The notes: generated from the letters alone by a model not told the origin. Numbered from the stretch's first letter, positions 1 to 8,897 are shown. The stretch: DNA of 64,000 bases from Arthrobacter sp. Bi83 (GCF_918698095.1 NZ_CAKKLY010000001.1:186001-250000), one strand, 5' to 3'. Numbers and translations are program-made.

Positions 1-183
1 CGCTTTCGAGGCGAAGTTGTTGTAGAGGCTCTTCTTGGCCACGCCGGCCTCTGCCGTAATGGCGTCAATTCCCGTTCCGGCCAGGCCGTTTGCATAGAAT
101 CGCCGCGAGGCCGCCTCGATGAGTGCGTCGCGGGCACGTCTCTTGGGCGGGGCGCCTCCTGGTGTCAGCTGCTTCCCGGTCAT
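1..183 (-). CDS. TetR/AcrR-family transcriptional regulator, N-terminal part (runs off window)
   Basis: Reading leftward from an ATG at 183, the first 61 residues form a TetR-type helix-turn-helix. A basic lead-in (PPKRRARDALIEAASRRF) is followed by GLAGTGIDAITAEAGVAKKSLYNNF, the usual helix 2-3 pattern ending in a Y-x-x-F contact. The ligand-binding C-terminal half lies outside the window. The gene follows the isomerase gene at 306 in the same direction but has its own upstream palindrome (209-234), so it is probably autoregulated. Seen: the HTH. Known: TetR repressors bind palindromes next to their own gene. Its target besides itself cannot be judged here. Confidence 0.85.
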   Translation of the reverse strand, partial: MTGKQLTPGGAPPKRRARDALIEAASRRFYANGLAGTGIDAITAEAGVAKKSLYNNFASKA

Positions 184-208
184 CAATGCTCCTCGCGAGT
201 GGTGTGCA

Positions 209-234
209 TAGTAGGTAGCCTAGTCTACCTACTA
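209..234. promoter_or_regulatory. TetR-type operator palindrome
   Basis: The arms TAGTAGGTAG (209-218) and CTACCTACTA (225-234) form a perfect 10-bp inverted repeat around the 6-bp centre CCTAGT. It starts 26 bp upstream of the TetR start codon, where a repressor would block transcription. The match to the downstream TetR protein is inferred from position. Confidence 0.75.
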
Positions 235-305
235 CGCGCCCGAGTGCGCCAGCGCAGCGGTACCGCGTACCATGACCAGCGCCAAGAAGGTGGCCGTCGA
301 GCCGG

Positions 306-1097
306 TCAGACGTCGAAGGCGGATCCGAAGGCGGCCAAGGCGGTGTCCCCTGCTTCCAGGCTCTGCCCCCCGAAGGCACCTGCCTCCAGGCCGATGACGC
401 CGGTGTACCCAGCATCTCTAAGGGCCGAGGCGACGGCACGGTAGTTGATCTCCCCCGTACCGGGTTCGAACCGGCCCGGAACGTCTGCAACCTGGATCTC
501 CCCGATCCATGGCCGGGCGGCACGGACCAGTTCGATCAGGTTTCCCTCTCCGATCTGGGCGTGATAGAGATCCAGCATCATCCTCACGTTCGGATGGTCA
601 ACCGCCGAGACAAGGGCCATGGTGTCCTTTGCCCGGGCCAGCGGTATGCCGGGGTGGTCCAGAATCGTGTTCAGGTTTTCGAGTGCAAACGTCACGCCAT
701 GCTTCTCACCCAGCATGGCCAGACGCTCAAGGGTGCGCAGGCCTGTCAGCCACATCTCGCCGGTAGAACGGTGAAGCGGCCGGACGGCGCGGCCTCCCTC
801 GCCGAGCTCGGCCGGGTGGACCACCATCCGTTCGACACCGAGTTCCAAGGCCGTTGGAATCAGCTTTTCCGCGGAGGCGAGCACTTCCGCGGCCCCGGCG
901 GGGTCGATGAGGCTGCCGCCAAAGTAGCCGCTCATCGACGAAAAGCGGGCCCCGGTGGCTGCAAGGGCCGCAATATGGCGCCCCCGGGTGTCCCAGAGCT
1001 CCACTTCGTAGCCCTGCCCCTGGATGCGGCGGACCCTCTCGATCAGCGGCAGCTCACCGTAGACCATTTCGGCACAGACGGCCAAGCGGAAGCTCAT
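306..1097 (-). CDS. Hydroxypyruvate-isomerase-like sugar isomerase (TIM barrel)
   Basis: This 263-residue AP-endonuclease-2/xylose-isomerase-like TIM barrel resembles hydroxypyruvate isomerase (Hyi/OtnI). Visible landmarks are the ALENLN strand, the metal-binding LDLYHAQ, the GEIQVADVPGR segment and EPGTGEINY, all in family order, plus a late LEAG. It would interconvert hydroxypyruvate or a related keto-sugar acid with its aldehyde isomer in the cytosol. The start overlaps the stop of the upstream dehydrogenase by 4 bp, so the two genes are translationally coupled in one catabolic unit. The exact substrate cannot be read from sequence. Confidence 0.8.
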   Translation of the reverse strand: MSFRLAVCAEMVYGELPLIERVRRIQGQGYEVELWDTRGRHIAALAATGARFSSMSGYFGGSLIDPAGAAEVLASAEKLIPTALELGVERMVVHPAELGEGGRAVRPLHRSTGEMWLTGLRTLERLAMLGEKHGVTFALENLNTILDHPGIPLARAKDTMALVSAVDHPNVRMMLDLYHAQIGEGNLIELVRAARPWIGEIQVADVPGRFEPGTGEINYRAVASALRDAGYTGVIGLEAGAFGGQSLEAGDTALAAFGSAFDV

Positions 1098-2215
1098 GCG
1101 TGCTCCCCCACAGAGCGGAGATCCGGCTCGGCTGCCCGCAGCGCGGCGATCGAGGCGACATCCACAGGCAGCCCGGTCCCGGCTGACCGTGCCGCGGCCA
1201 GGGCCACCGCCAGGGCGTTGCGGGCATCTGCCCAGCCCGGACCAGGAATTCCCATGGCCTGGACGCCCTCACGCCGCGCCGAAACTGCGTCGGCGAAGCG
1301 TCCAACTTCCTCCGTGTAGGCGTCGTGGAAGAGATCCACGTTTAAACGCACCGTGGAACTGCCGGTGCCGGCTGCGGTGTAGCTGGTCGCGCTGGAGGCC
1401 CGCAAACCGCCGGCTGTCACCATGCCGGCGGACCCGAACACCTCACCCCTCACGTCGTAGCCGTACAGTGCGTTAAAGTTCGCCTCGGCCACCGCAATGG
1501 CACCGTTGCTGTAGGTGACGGTGACGACCGCCGTGTCCAGCAGTCCGCCGGCTTTCGCTTCCGGGGCAACCAGCGCGTCAGCCACCGCGTGGACGCGCAC
1601 TGGAATGGCGCCCGGATTCAGCCAGTTCAGCGTGTCAAAGTCGTGGATCAGGGTCTCCAAGAAGATCGTGTTGGGCGGGATGCGTTCCGGATTCGCGATC
1701 CCTGACGCGGTACCCGGGTCCCGCGTCAGGGACCGCAGCAGCTGGGGTGTCCCCACAACGCCGTCATCTATCAGCTTCCGTGCCGCGGCGAAATCGGCCG
1801 CGTAGCGCCGGTTGAAGCCAAACTGCACAATAACGCCGGCGGCCTCGGCCGCCGCCATGGCCTCATCCAGTTCCTCGACAGTGCGGCCGCCGGGCTTTTC
1901 GCAGAACACGTCCTTCCCCGCCCGGGCCGCGGCCGCGATCAGACCGGAGTGGAACCGCGCCGGTGCCGCGATGAGCACGGCATCGACGTCCGGGTCATTG
2001 ATGACATCAGCGGGATCGGCGCTGATTTTCGCAACGCCCAGCCGGCTCGCGAGGGCCTCGACGGCGGGCATGGCCGGATCAGCGATGGCTTCGAGGCGGG
2101 CATTGGGAATCCGGCGGGCAACAGACTCGGCGTGGAAGGTTCCGATCCAGCCGGCGCCGATCAGGGCGATTCGGACGGGACGGTCTGCGATGACCGGGTG
2201 CTGACGGTAACTCAT
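1094..2215 (-). CDS. Gfo/Idh/MocA-family NAD(P)-dependent oxidoreductase
   Basis: A protein of 373 residues with an N-terminal Rossmann fold (RIALIGAGWIGTFHAES) and the family hallmark EKPGG at the end of the nucleotide domain. The C-terminal half carries an IHDFDTLNWL segment typical of inositol dehydrogenase-like enzymes. It probably oxidises a polyol or sugar such as an inositol relative. It is first in a two-gene unit with the isomerase (4-bp overlap) and diverges from a LacI regulator. Two CTAGAtCGTTCTA operators lie between them, so expression is probably sugar-inducible. Family assignment is secure; the substrate is open. Confidence 0.88.
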   Translation of the reverse strand: MSYRQHPVIADRPVRIALIGAGWIGTFHAESVARRIPNARLEAIADPAMPAVEALASRLGVAKISADPADVINDPDVDAVLIAAPARFHSGLIAAAARAGKDVFCEKPGGRTVEELDEAMAAAEAAGVIVQFGFNRRYAADFAAARKLIDDGVVGTPQLLRSLTRDPGTASGIANPERIPPNTIFLETLIHDFDTLNWLNPGAIPVRVHAVADALVAPEAKAGGLLDTAVVTVTYSNGAIAVAEANFNALYGYDVRGEVFGSAGMVTAGGLRASSATSYTAAGTGSSTVRLNVDLFHDAYTEEVGRFADAVSARREGVQAMGIPGPGWADARNALAVALAAARSAGTGLPVDVASIAALRAAEPDLRSVGEHA

Positions 2216-2233
2216 GGCGACTCCTGGGAGAAT

Positions 2234-2294
2234 CTAGATCGTTCTAGTTCACCCATGGTGGCATGCCGCTGGCTTCCTGTCTAGATCGTTCTAT
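2234..2294. promoter_or_regulatory. Two LacI-type operators in the divergent promoter region
   Basis: CTAGATCGTTCTAG at 2234-2247 and CTAGATCGTTCTAT at 2281-2294 are near-identical 14-bp pseudo-palindromes with a central CG, the usual layout for LacI-family operators. They are 47 bp apart, between the dehydrogenase start (2215) and the LacI start (2320), so one regulator could control both directions, possibly by looping. Confidence 0.75.
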
Positions 2295-2319
2295 AGACTG
2301 CTTCAGAACAAGGAGCAGC

Positions 2320-3330
2320 ATGACGGAACAGCAGCGGCGCCCCACTCTCGTGGACGTGGCCCAGGCAGCAGGTGTGTCACGGGCTTTGGTCTCCATCGTG
2401 ATGCGCGGTGCCCCCGGCGCCGCGGAGGCCACCAGGCAAAAAGTCCTGCAGGCCGCACGGGAACTTGGCTACAGGCCGGACAGCCGGGCGCGGTTGCTTC
2501 GCAGCAGCCGAACCAGATTGCTGGGCCTGAGTTTCTCCAGCTCCCAGCCATTCCACGCTGAAATAGTTGATGCTGCCTACGCGGAGGCCCAAGGTCGCGG
2601 TTACGAAATCGCACTCAGCGCGATCGCCAGCGGAAGGCCCGAAACCCGGGCCATTGAGTCGCTCCTGGATTTCGGGTCCGAAGCCCTGGTCATGGTCTCG
2701 CCGGCCCTCAGCAACGAGGAACTGGCGCGCTATGCCAGCCAAGTGCCGGTCGTCAGCCTCCTACGCGACGATGTCGGGGACTCCGTCGACTCTGTGAGCA
2801 GTGACGACCGCGCAGGCATCAGGTTGGCGGTCGGGCACCTCATCGGACTGGGGCATCGCCACATCGTGCACGTGGACGGAGGGACAGCCGTTTCCGCCGA
2901 AAAGCGCAGCGCAGCTTTCCGTGCCGAGATGCAACGCCACGGCCTGGACGCCGTTGTCGTCACTGGTGGCCCGAACGAAGAGGACGGGCTCAGGGCCGCC
3001 CGGTGCTTGCTAGACACCTCGCTGGTGCGAGAAGTGCCTACAGCTGTTGTCGCGTTCAACGACAGATCAGCCCTCGGCGTGATTGAAGGCTTCCGTGCAG
3101 AGGGTCTGCGGGTTCCCGCTGACGTTTCGGTGCTCGGTTATGACGACAGCCAGCTGGCCCGGCTCAGCTATGTACAGCTCTCATCCGTCAGCCAGGACGC
3201 GCCGTTGCTTGCCGCGGCGGCCGTCAACCGGGCCGCCGACCGCGTGGAGGGAGCGGAGGCGCCGGCCCATGTCGTGCGCACCCCGCATCTGGTCGTCCGC
3301 AAAACCACCGCCCCTCCCCGGGGCTCCTAG
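2320..3330 (+). CDS. LacI-family transcriptional regulator
   Basis: A 336-residue protein with an N-terminal HTH (TLVDVAQAAGVSRALVSIVMRG) and the hinge and periplasmic-binding-protein-like effector domain of LacI/GalR repressors. The ATG at 2320 is preferred over an in-frame one at 2263 because AAGGAG lies at 2310-2315 and the family starts just before the HTH. It probably represses the divergent dehydrogenase-isomerase unit and itself through the two operators just upstream. Its stop TAG sits inside the reverse-complement stop of the convergent ABC gene (4-bp overlap). Confidence 0.9.
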   Translation: MTEQQRRPTLVDVAQAAGVSRALVSIVMRGAPGAAEATRQKVLQAARELGYRPDSRARLLRSSRTRLLGLSFSSSQPFHAEIVDAAYAEAQGRGYEIALSAIASGRPETRAIESLLDFGSEALVMVSPALSNEELARYASQVPVVSLLRDDVGDSVDSVSSDDRAGIRLAVGHLIGLGHRHIVHVDGGTAVSAEKRSAAFRAEMQRHGLDAVVVTGGPNEEDGLRAARCLLDTSLVREVPTAVVAFNDRSALGVIEGFRAEGLRVPADVSVLGYDDSQLARLSYVQLSSVSQDAPLLAAAAVNRAADRVEGAEAPAHVVRTPHLVVRKTTAPPRGS

Positions 3331-4853
3331 GAGCCCGCCAGCACACCGCCGCTGAGCTTCACCGTCCGGTGGGCGTGCGCCCGCGCAAACGCGAGGTCAT
3401 GCGTCACCAGTACGACGGCGGCGCCGCGGCCGGCCGCCGCGGAGATGGCGGCGGTGAGCCGCTGCAAACCGTGGGCATCAAGCGCGACCGTCGGTTCGTC
3501 GAGGGCCAGCACTGCCGGCTCCCGTGCCAGGACCGTAGCCAGTGCCAGCAGGCGCTGCCCGGAGCCGGAAAGCTCATGGGGATGGACGCCGCCGTCCCCG
3601 TCGAGTCCCACGGACGCCAGCGCTGCTTCTGCCCTGGCCTGTGCCCCGTCGCCGAACAGCCGCTCCAGACCGAACGACACCTCACGCTGCACGGTCCGCT
3701 CGAACAGCTGGTCATGAGGATGCTGGAACAGCAGCCCGAGCCGCTCGGCCACAATTCCCGTCGGGACTCCCGAGATTGCTTTTCCGTCCACGCGGACCTC
3801 CCCGCGCAGCGGCCTGAGCAGCCCGTTGAACAGCCGCAAGAGCGTCGACTTCCCCGCGCCATTCGGACCGGTCACCGCCACGATTTCTCCCGGCCGCACG
3901 CTGAGGTCCGCGTTGTCCAGCAGGAGCGATGACCCGGGACCGCCCGCGTGATACCCGAACGACACGCCATCCAGCTCCAGGGCAGGTGCAGCCGCCGGTA
4001 CCGGGGAGAGCCGGGGCTGTGCCTGCAGTGAGCGCTGCCCGGGCAGCCCGCTGACGACCACGCCGGCATCCGCGAGCGAGTCGCCGGCAAGCAGCCGGTC
4101 CGGCCGTCCGGCCGCTGTCACGGCCCCGCCCTTCAGGACGATCCACTGCGACGCCGTGCGGGTCAGTGAGTCGGCGTGCTGGCTCAGCACCACGACAGCT
4201 GTGCCGCGCGCCAGCTGGGCTTTGACCAGTCCAGTCAGTGCCCGCGCCCCGGCGTCGTCAAGCGATGCCAGCGGTTCATCAAGAATCAAAATGCCCGGAT
4301 CAGCAACAATGGCGCAGCCGAGCGCAAGGCGCCGCAGCTCTCCCCCGGACAGGGTTGCCGGGTCCCGCTCCAGCAGCCCGGTGAGACCGGTCCGGTGGGC
4401 CGTTTCAGCCACGATCCGCACCATGTCTGCCCGCGCCGTCCCGCGGTTCTCCAGGCCGAAGGCTAGCTCCTCCTCCACCGTGCCGCGGACGGCGGAGAGC
4501 ATGGCCGCCGCATCCTGGGGCACGTAGCCGACGTGGTCGGCCCAGGCGGCGGCATCGATCCGCGGGTCGTCGTCGGCCCCGGAGTAAACCAGCGGGCGGC
4601 TTTCATCCGTATTGTCACCGACGTACAGCTGCAGGGTGCCTTTCAAAGTTCCGTCGCGGCCACCCTCCAGCCACGCACCGAGCAAACGGCCCAGGGTGGA
4701 TTTTCCGCTGCCGGAACCGCCAAGAACCGCCGTCAGGGATCCCGGGACGGCCTCTACCTGCACTCCGCGCAGGGCCGGAGCGGAGTCGCCGTGGAAGGCG
4801 AAGGAGTCAATGGCTGCCTGCAGCGTTGCCCGCGCCGTTTCCTGCCCGCTCAT
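3327..4853 (-). CDS. ECF transporter A component: two fused ATP-binding domains
   Basis: A 508-residue protein with two ABC ATPase domains in tandem. The first Walker A is GGSGSGKST (about residues 45-53) with signature LSGGELRRL and Walker B ILILDEPLASLD. The second is GPNGAGKST with a weaker signature LSGSGQRLL and VLALDEPTVALD. A fused A-A' pair energises ECF importers. It is the last gene of the S-T-A set and overlaps the T gene by 4 bp. The second signature lacks the usual LSGGQ, so the two sites may be asymmetric. Confidence 0.9.
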   Translation of the reverse strand: MSGQETARATLQAAIDSFAFHGDSAPALRGVQVEAVPGSLTAVLGGSGSGKSTLGRLLGAWLEGGRDGTLKGTLQLYVGDNTDESRPLVYSGADDDPRIDAAAWADHVGYVPQDAAAMLSAVRGTVEEELAFGLENRGTARADMVRIVAETAHRTGLTGLLERDPATLSGGELRRLALGCAIVADPGILILDEPLASLDDAGARALTGLVKAQLARGTAVVVLSQHADSLTRTASQWIVLKGGAVTAAGRPDRLLAGDSLADAGVVVSGLPGQRSLQAQPRLSPVPAAAPALELDGVSFGYHAGGPGSSLLLDNADLSVRPGEIVAVTGPNGAGKSTLLRLFNGLLRPLRGEVRVDGKAISGVPTGIVAERLGLLFQHPHDQLFERTVQREVSFGLERLFGDGAQARAEAALASVGLDGDGGVHPHELSGSGQRLLALATVLAREPAVLALDEPTVALDAHGLQRLTAAISAAAGRGAAVVLVTHDLAFARAHAHRTVKLSGGVLAGS

Positions 4854-5611
4854 GCCGGACCGCCGGTAAGGTAGGAGGCCGCGATCCGCAGGACCACCGC
4901 GACGGCGGCCAGCAGGAGGGCGACAACGCGGAAGCCACGCTGGGCGTGTGAATCGTTGACTTTCCGGTAAGTGGTCCTTGGACCGGGGCGCCCGAATCCC
5001 CTGGCATCAAGTGCCTGGGCCCGGGTTCCGGCATCGTGGACCAGGCCCAGCACCAGCGGAATCATTTGCAGCCGCACGGCCCCCAGACGGCTCCGGATGC
5101 CTTTGCCCACCACCAGCCCGCGCGCTTCCTGTGCCTGGCGGACCTTCCCGAGCCGCGCGGCAATGATGGGAGCAAGCATCAGTGTGGATGCCAGGACATA
5201 GCCGAACTGCGGAGGAAGGCGAAGGGTGGCCAGCGCGGCAACCAGGTCCGGCACCCTGATGCTGAACGAAAACAGCATGAGTACCAGGACGAAGGCGGAC
5301 GTGCGCAGCCCCATGTCGAGGGCGAACCCCAGCCCTTCTGCCGTGACCCGAGCCGGCCCCCAGTGAACCAGCACTGTGCGGCCCTCGGGGTAAAAGAGTC
5401 CGTGCATCACCAGGAGCGAGAGCCAGAACGGCGCCAGGATTGCGGTGCCGGCAAGAAGGACGCGGCGTGCGCAGCCGTTGGCGGCGGAAAGGGCGACAGC
5501 ACCGGCCGCGACGGTGAGGGAAAACGCCCAGCTGGATGCCGCCGTCGTAATAACCAGTACTGCTGCGGCGGCTGCAAGCAGGGTGAGCGGATTAAGTCGG
5601 GGCGCGGCCAC
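4850..5611 (-). CDS. ECF transporter T component (CbiQ family)
   Basis: This 253-residue polytopic membrane protein has several hydrophobic segments and the two cytoplasmic coupling motifs of EcfT/CbiQ: APIIAARLGKVRQAQEARGL and the later ALDARGFGRPGPRT, each with the A-x-x-x-R-G-like core that contacts the ATPases. It couples ATP hydrolysis to the S component. The start codon is 4 bp after the S-component stop and its stop overlaps the A component, so the genes form one operon. Confidence 0.88.
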   Translation of the reverse strand: MAAPRLNPLTLLAAAAAVLVITTAASSWAFSLTVAAGAVALSAANGCARRVLLAGTAILAPFWLSLLVMHGLFYPEGRTVLVHWGPARVTAEGLGFALDMGLRTSAFVLVLMLFSFSIRVPDLVAALATLRLPPQFGYVLASTLMLAPIIAARLGKVRQAQEARGLVVGKGIRSRLGAVRLQMIPLVLGLVHDAGTRAQALDARGFGRPGPRTTYRKVNDSHAQRGFRVVALLLAAVAVVLRIAASYLTGGPA

Positions 5612-5615
5612 CGGG

Positions 5616-6437
5616 TCAGGAATCCCTTTTGGCCGGGTCCTTGCCTGCGAGAACGTTGAAGCGGCGCACGAACGGGAACTGGAAGGTGGTGCGCCGCGGG
5701 AGGGCGTAGACCAGCGTGGCCGCGATGGCGAAGACGATGGCCTTGTCCATGGGGTCCGATATCAGGGCCTGCTTGGTGATGGCGGCGAGCAGAGTGTCGC
5801 CCATGGCCCGGAAGGCACTGACGATGGCGCCGGTCCCGGCCCCTGAGGTTCCGCCGAAGACGAAGGCGGCGACGGGCGCGGAGACCACGCCGGCCAGGAT
5901 TCCAGTGACGAAGCCCGCAACCGGTGCGAGGTAGAAGCGCCGGAACAGCCCGTAGCGGGCGGCGGTGCCGGCGAGGAACCCGATCAGGGCCGCACCCGCG
6001 GCGAAGGGCAGGACAGTGGGGTTGATGAAGGACCAGACGATGCTGCTCAGGGCGCCGGTGGCGGCGCCGGCCGCGGGGCCAGCGAGCACGGCAACCAGCA
6101 CGGTGCCGATGGCATCGAAGTAAAAGGGCAGCCCGCTGGTGCCCATGAGCTGACCCAGAACGATGTTCAGGACCAGTGCCACCGGCATGAGCACAACTGT
6201 CGACGTGGGAAGCGTGGGGAGCACACCGGCGATCAGCAGGGCGGCGCCGAGCAGGAAGCCGCCCAGGGCAACGAGGGCGGAGACGCTTCCCAGTCCGCCC
6301 GCGATGTCGGCGGGCTGGGTGAGTACGAGGTAGACGAAGGTGGCCGCGATGGCGGCGGCGCCCAAGAGCTCGAGCAGGCGGCGGTTTCGGCCCGCCTGCT
6401 GTCCAGGGGTGGGAAGGGTCAGGGACGGCTGTGACAT
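5616..6437 (-). CDS. ECF transporter S component (substrate-binding membrane protein)
   Basis: A 273-residue protein with about six or more hydrophobic helices. The segment LPFYFDAIGTVLVAVLAGPAAGAATG is characteristic of an S-component subgroup that binds small vitamins or nucleoside-like molecules. It leads the S-T-A operon. The nearest upstream gene in the same direction is a nucleoside hydrolase (143 bp away), so a nucleoside or base is a reasonable guess for the cargo, but a thiamin precursor is not excluded. AAGGATCC before the ATG serves as a weak ribosome site. Confidence 0.75.
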   Translation of the reverse strand: MSQPSLTLPTPGQQAGRNRRLLELLGAAAIAATFVYLVLTQPADIAGGLGSVSALVALGGFLLGAALLIAGVLPTLPTSTVVLMPVALVLNIVLGQLMGTSGLPFYFDAIGTVLVAVLAGPAAGAATGALSSIVWSFINPTVLPFAAGAALIGFLAGTAARYGLFRRFYLAPVAGFVTGILAGVVSAPVAAFVFGGTSGAGTGAIVSAFRAMGDTLLAAITKQALISDPMDKAIVFAIAATLVYALPRRTTFQFPFVRRFNVLAGKDPAKRDS

Positions 6438-6580
6438 GGTGGATCCTTAGGCTGATGACGGCGGGTCCCGCCCCCGTGGCGTGATCTTCCGCGTACGCAA
6501 AAGTTGGCGCCTATGTCACCTTGGCCCGGCTACCATCCTACCGACCGCCGGGCACGGCGTGCTACGCGCAATCCGTGGTG

Positions 6581-7630
6581 CTACGGGTACACGCGGTGCC
6601 CGGATGCCGGGAGGGCGCGCGCCAGGGACCCCACTGACGCAATCAGCTCGTCAAAGCACTGCGCGGGATCGTTCGACGTCACGATGCGGGCGTTGGGCGG
6701 CTCATTCCAGAGGCCACGGAAGTCCGCCACCGTGGTGCCGAAAAGCCGGGGTGACTGGGTTTCCACGTGCACGGTTGCCGTCCGGGTCTGGAACGGCGTG
6801 CGGCCGATGGCGGCGGCGGCGGCGAAGGCGTCGTGCATGTGGGCGACATATCCCTGGTCATACAGCCGGTGAAATTCCATGTAGAAGCGGATGGCGTCCG
6901 CGAGGCAGGCCACGAGCGGATTGTCCGAGGCGCTGCGCTGCCCTTCCGGCTGCTCCGGCAGCACGAGCTCCGGTCCGGCCGCCCCGGCGGCCTCCGCCAG
7001 CCTTTGCAGGTGCTCCGGCCGCAGTTCGATCCGCTCCGTGGTCTCGAGGGCGCACACCACCGGCAGTTTGTCCGAGGGAAGGCCGGAGTAGGCGGCGAAG
7101 ACCTCCTGCGCAGCGTGCGGGTCAACGGACACGTTCCATTCCGCCGTGGGGGTGGTGTTGCCCTGGTAGTTGAAGCATCCGCCCATGATCACCAGGCCCC
7201 TGAGCAGCCTGGGGAGTTCCGGCTCGCGGCGCAGTGCCAGCGCGAAGTTGGTCATCGGGCCGGTGATGAGACCTGTGATCTCCCCCGGATGGGCCCGGAC
7301 TGTCTCTACCCAGACGTCCACGGCATGGCGTTCCGAGATTGCCTGTGCCGGCGGCGGGAGTTCTGCGTAACCGATGCCCTGCGGGCCGTGCGTCTCCTCG
7401 GTGGTCACCAGCGGTATCTTCAGCGGCGCCTCGGCCCCGATGGCCACCTCCACGCCGGACCTGCCGCAGAGTTCCAGGAGTGCCAGGTTGTTCAGGGCCA
7501 CCTGCCGTGCGCCCACGTTTCCTGCGGTGCAGGTGATGGCCTGGATCCTGACCTCCGGGCGGGACAGCAGGTAGACCAGCGCGAGGGCATCGTCGATCCC
7601 GGTGTCGACGTCCATCAGGATGGACTGCAT
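6581..7630 (-). CDS. Inosine/uridine-preferring nucleoside hydrolase
   Basis: A 349-residue IU-type nucleoside hydrolase. The calcium-binding DVDTGIDDA cluster is at residues 7-15, followed by TCTAGNVGARQVALNN and the ITGPMTNFALALR strand in family order. It splits nucleosides into ribose and base in the cytosol. Its start overlaps the stop of the upstream aldo-keto reductase by one base (TGATG), so they are co-translated. The ECF importer genes follow in the same direction, which suggests a nucleoside salvage unit. Confidence 0.9.
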   Translation of the reverse strand: MQSILMDVDTGIDDALALVYLLSRPEVRIQAITCTAGNVGARQVALNNLALLELCGRSGVEVAIGAEAPLKIPLVTTEETHGPQGIGYAELPPPAQAISERHAVDVWVETVRAHPGEITGLITGPMTNFALALRREPELPRLLRGLVIMGGCFNYQGNTTPTAEWNVSVDPHAAQEVFAAYSGLPSDKLPVVCALETTERIELRPEHLQRLAEAAGAAGPELVLPEQPEGQRSASDNPLVACLADAIRFYMEFHRLYDQGYVAHMHDAFAAAAAIGRTPFQTRTATVHVETQSPRLFGTTVADFRGLWNEPPNARIVTSNDPAQCFDELIASVGSLARALPASGHRVYP

Positions 7631-8607
7631 CAGAACAGGGCCACCTTGGGGGTCTGCGGGAAGATGGCGTCCAGCTCCGCCAGCTCGGACTCGCTGGGCA
7701 CCCAGGCGACAGCCTCGGCGTTCTGGCGGACCTGCTCGGGCCTCGTGGCTCCTGCGATGACGCTGCTGACCGACGGCTGCGCTGCGAGCCAGGAGAAGGC
7801 CACCTGCACTTCGGTGAGGTCGCGCGCGGCCGCAAAGGCGCTGAACTGCTCCAGCTGCCGCCAGTCCGCGTCGTCCACAAGTTGGGTGCGGGTGTGGCTC
7901 AGCCGCGAGCCTTGCGGCGCCTGGTGCGGGGCATACTTACCGGTCAGGAGTCCGTTCGCGAGGGGGAAGTACGGCAGCACCCCGATCCCGTAGGCCTCCG
8001 CTGCCGGCGTGACTTCAAGTTCGGCGCGGCGGTCCAGCAGGTTGTAGTGGTTCTGCGCCGAGATGAAGCGGGCACCGCCGCGGGCCCGGGCGACAAATTC
8101 GGCCTCGGCGATCTGCCAGCCGGCACGGTTGGAATGGCCGACGTACCGGACCTTGCCGCTGGTCACCAGCTCGTCCAGGGCGTCGAGGGTCTCTTCAATG
8201 GGGGTGAGCGGGTCCGGGGTGTGGAACTGGTACAGGTCGATCCAGTCGGTGCCCAGCCGCCGCAGGGAGGACTCCGCGGCGCGGATGATATAGCGCCTGG
8301 AACCGCGGGCGCCGTGATCGCTGCCGTTGGCTCCGCGCATGTCCATGCCGAACTTCGTCGCCACCACGGCTTCGTCCCGCCTGCTGCCCAGCGCCTTGCC
8401 GAGCATTGTTTCGCTGAGCCCAGGTTCCCGGCCGTACGTGTCCGCGACGTCGAAGAACGTCACCCCCGTGTCCAGGGCGGCATGCACGACGGCGTCAGTC
8501 CCCTCTTGTGATTCCGTCACCGTATTGGCCCGGCCAAGGTTGTTGCAGCCAAGTCCCACGACGGAAACGGTCAGTCCGGATTTTCCAAGACGGCGGTATT
8601 CGCTCAT
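7630..8607 (-). CDS. Aldo/keto reductase
   Basis: A 325-residue AKR with the full catalytic set in order: DVADTYG near residue 54 (Asp and Tyr), the Lys in VVATKFG, and the His in LYQFHTPDP. The cofactor region near the C-terminus reads SSVIAGATRPEQVRQN, as in the AKR11/13-like group. It reduces an aldehyde or ketone with NADPH. It is translationally coupled to the nucleoside hydrolase. A link to ribose or nucleoside metabolism is an inference from that coupling. Confidence 0.9.
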   Translation of the reverse strand: MSEYRRLGKSGLTVSVVGLGCNNLGRANTVTESQEGTDAVVHAALDTGVTFFDVADTYGREPGLSETMLGKALGSRRDEAVVATKFGMDMRGANGSDHGARGSRRYIIRAAESSLRRLGTDWIDLYQFHTPDPLTPIEETLDALDELVTSGKVRYVGHSNRAGWQIAEAEFVARARGGARFISAQNHYNLLDRRAELEVTPAAEAYGIGVLPYFPLANGLLTGKYAPHQAPQGSRLSHTRTQLVDDADWRQLEQFSAFAAARDLTEVQVAFSWLAAQPSVSSVIAGATRPEQVRQNAEAVAWVPSESELAELDAIFPQTPKVALF

Positions 8608-8678
8608 GGATTCACCCTATAACGGCAGCCAGCGGCGGCCCGTCATTCCAGGTCGAAGCCGGTCAGCCAGGGGCCCGC

Positions 8679-8897
8679 TCAGCTGGCGGCAAACCCCAGC
8701 CCGTGCTCGTCCAGGGCGTCCTGCAGCTGGGCCATGGTTTTGGGGCACATGCCAGGCAGCTCTGTCATCTGCCGCATTCCGAGCTGGGCGAGCTGCTCAA
8801 GCGTCTCAACGCCTGAATGGGCCAGCACCCTGCGGGCGGGCGAGGCAATGCCCCGGGGAATCGGTGTTCGGCCTGGCTGGACTGACTTCTTTGTCAT
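8679..8897 (-). CDS. Small helix-hairpin-helix protein
   Basis: This 72-residue basic-to-acidic protein contains a helix-hairpin-helix-like stretch: VETLEQLAQLGMRQMTELPGMCPKTMAQLQDAL. It resembles the C-terminal HhH of RNA polymerase alpha and other non-specific DNA-binding modules. A GGAAGG ribosome site precedes the ATG at 8897. It probably binds DNA or a protein partner; no specific role can be assigned. It lies between the AKR operon and an unrecognised gene, all on the same strand. Confidence 0.65.
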   Translation of the reverse strand: MTKKSVQPGRTPIPRGIASPARRVLAHSGVETLEQLAQLGMRQMTELPGMCPKTMAQLQDALDEHGLGFAAS

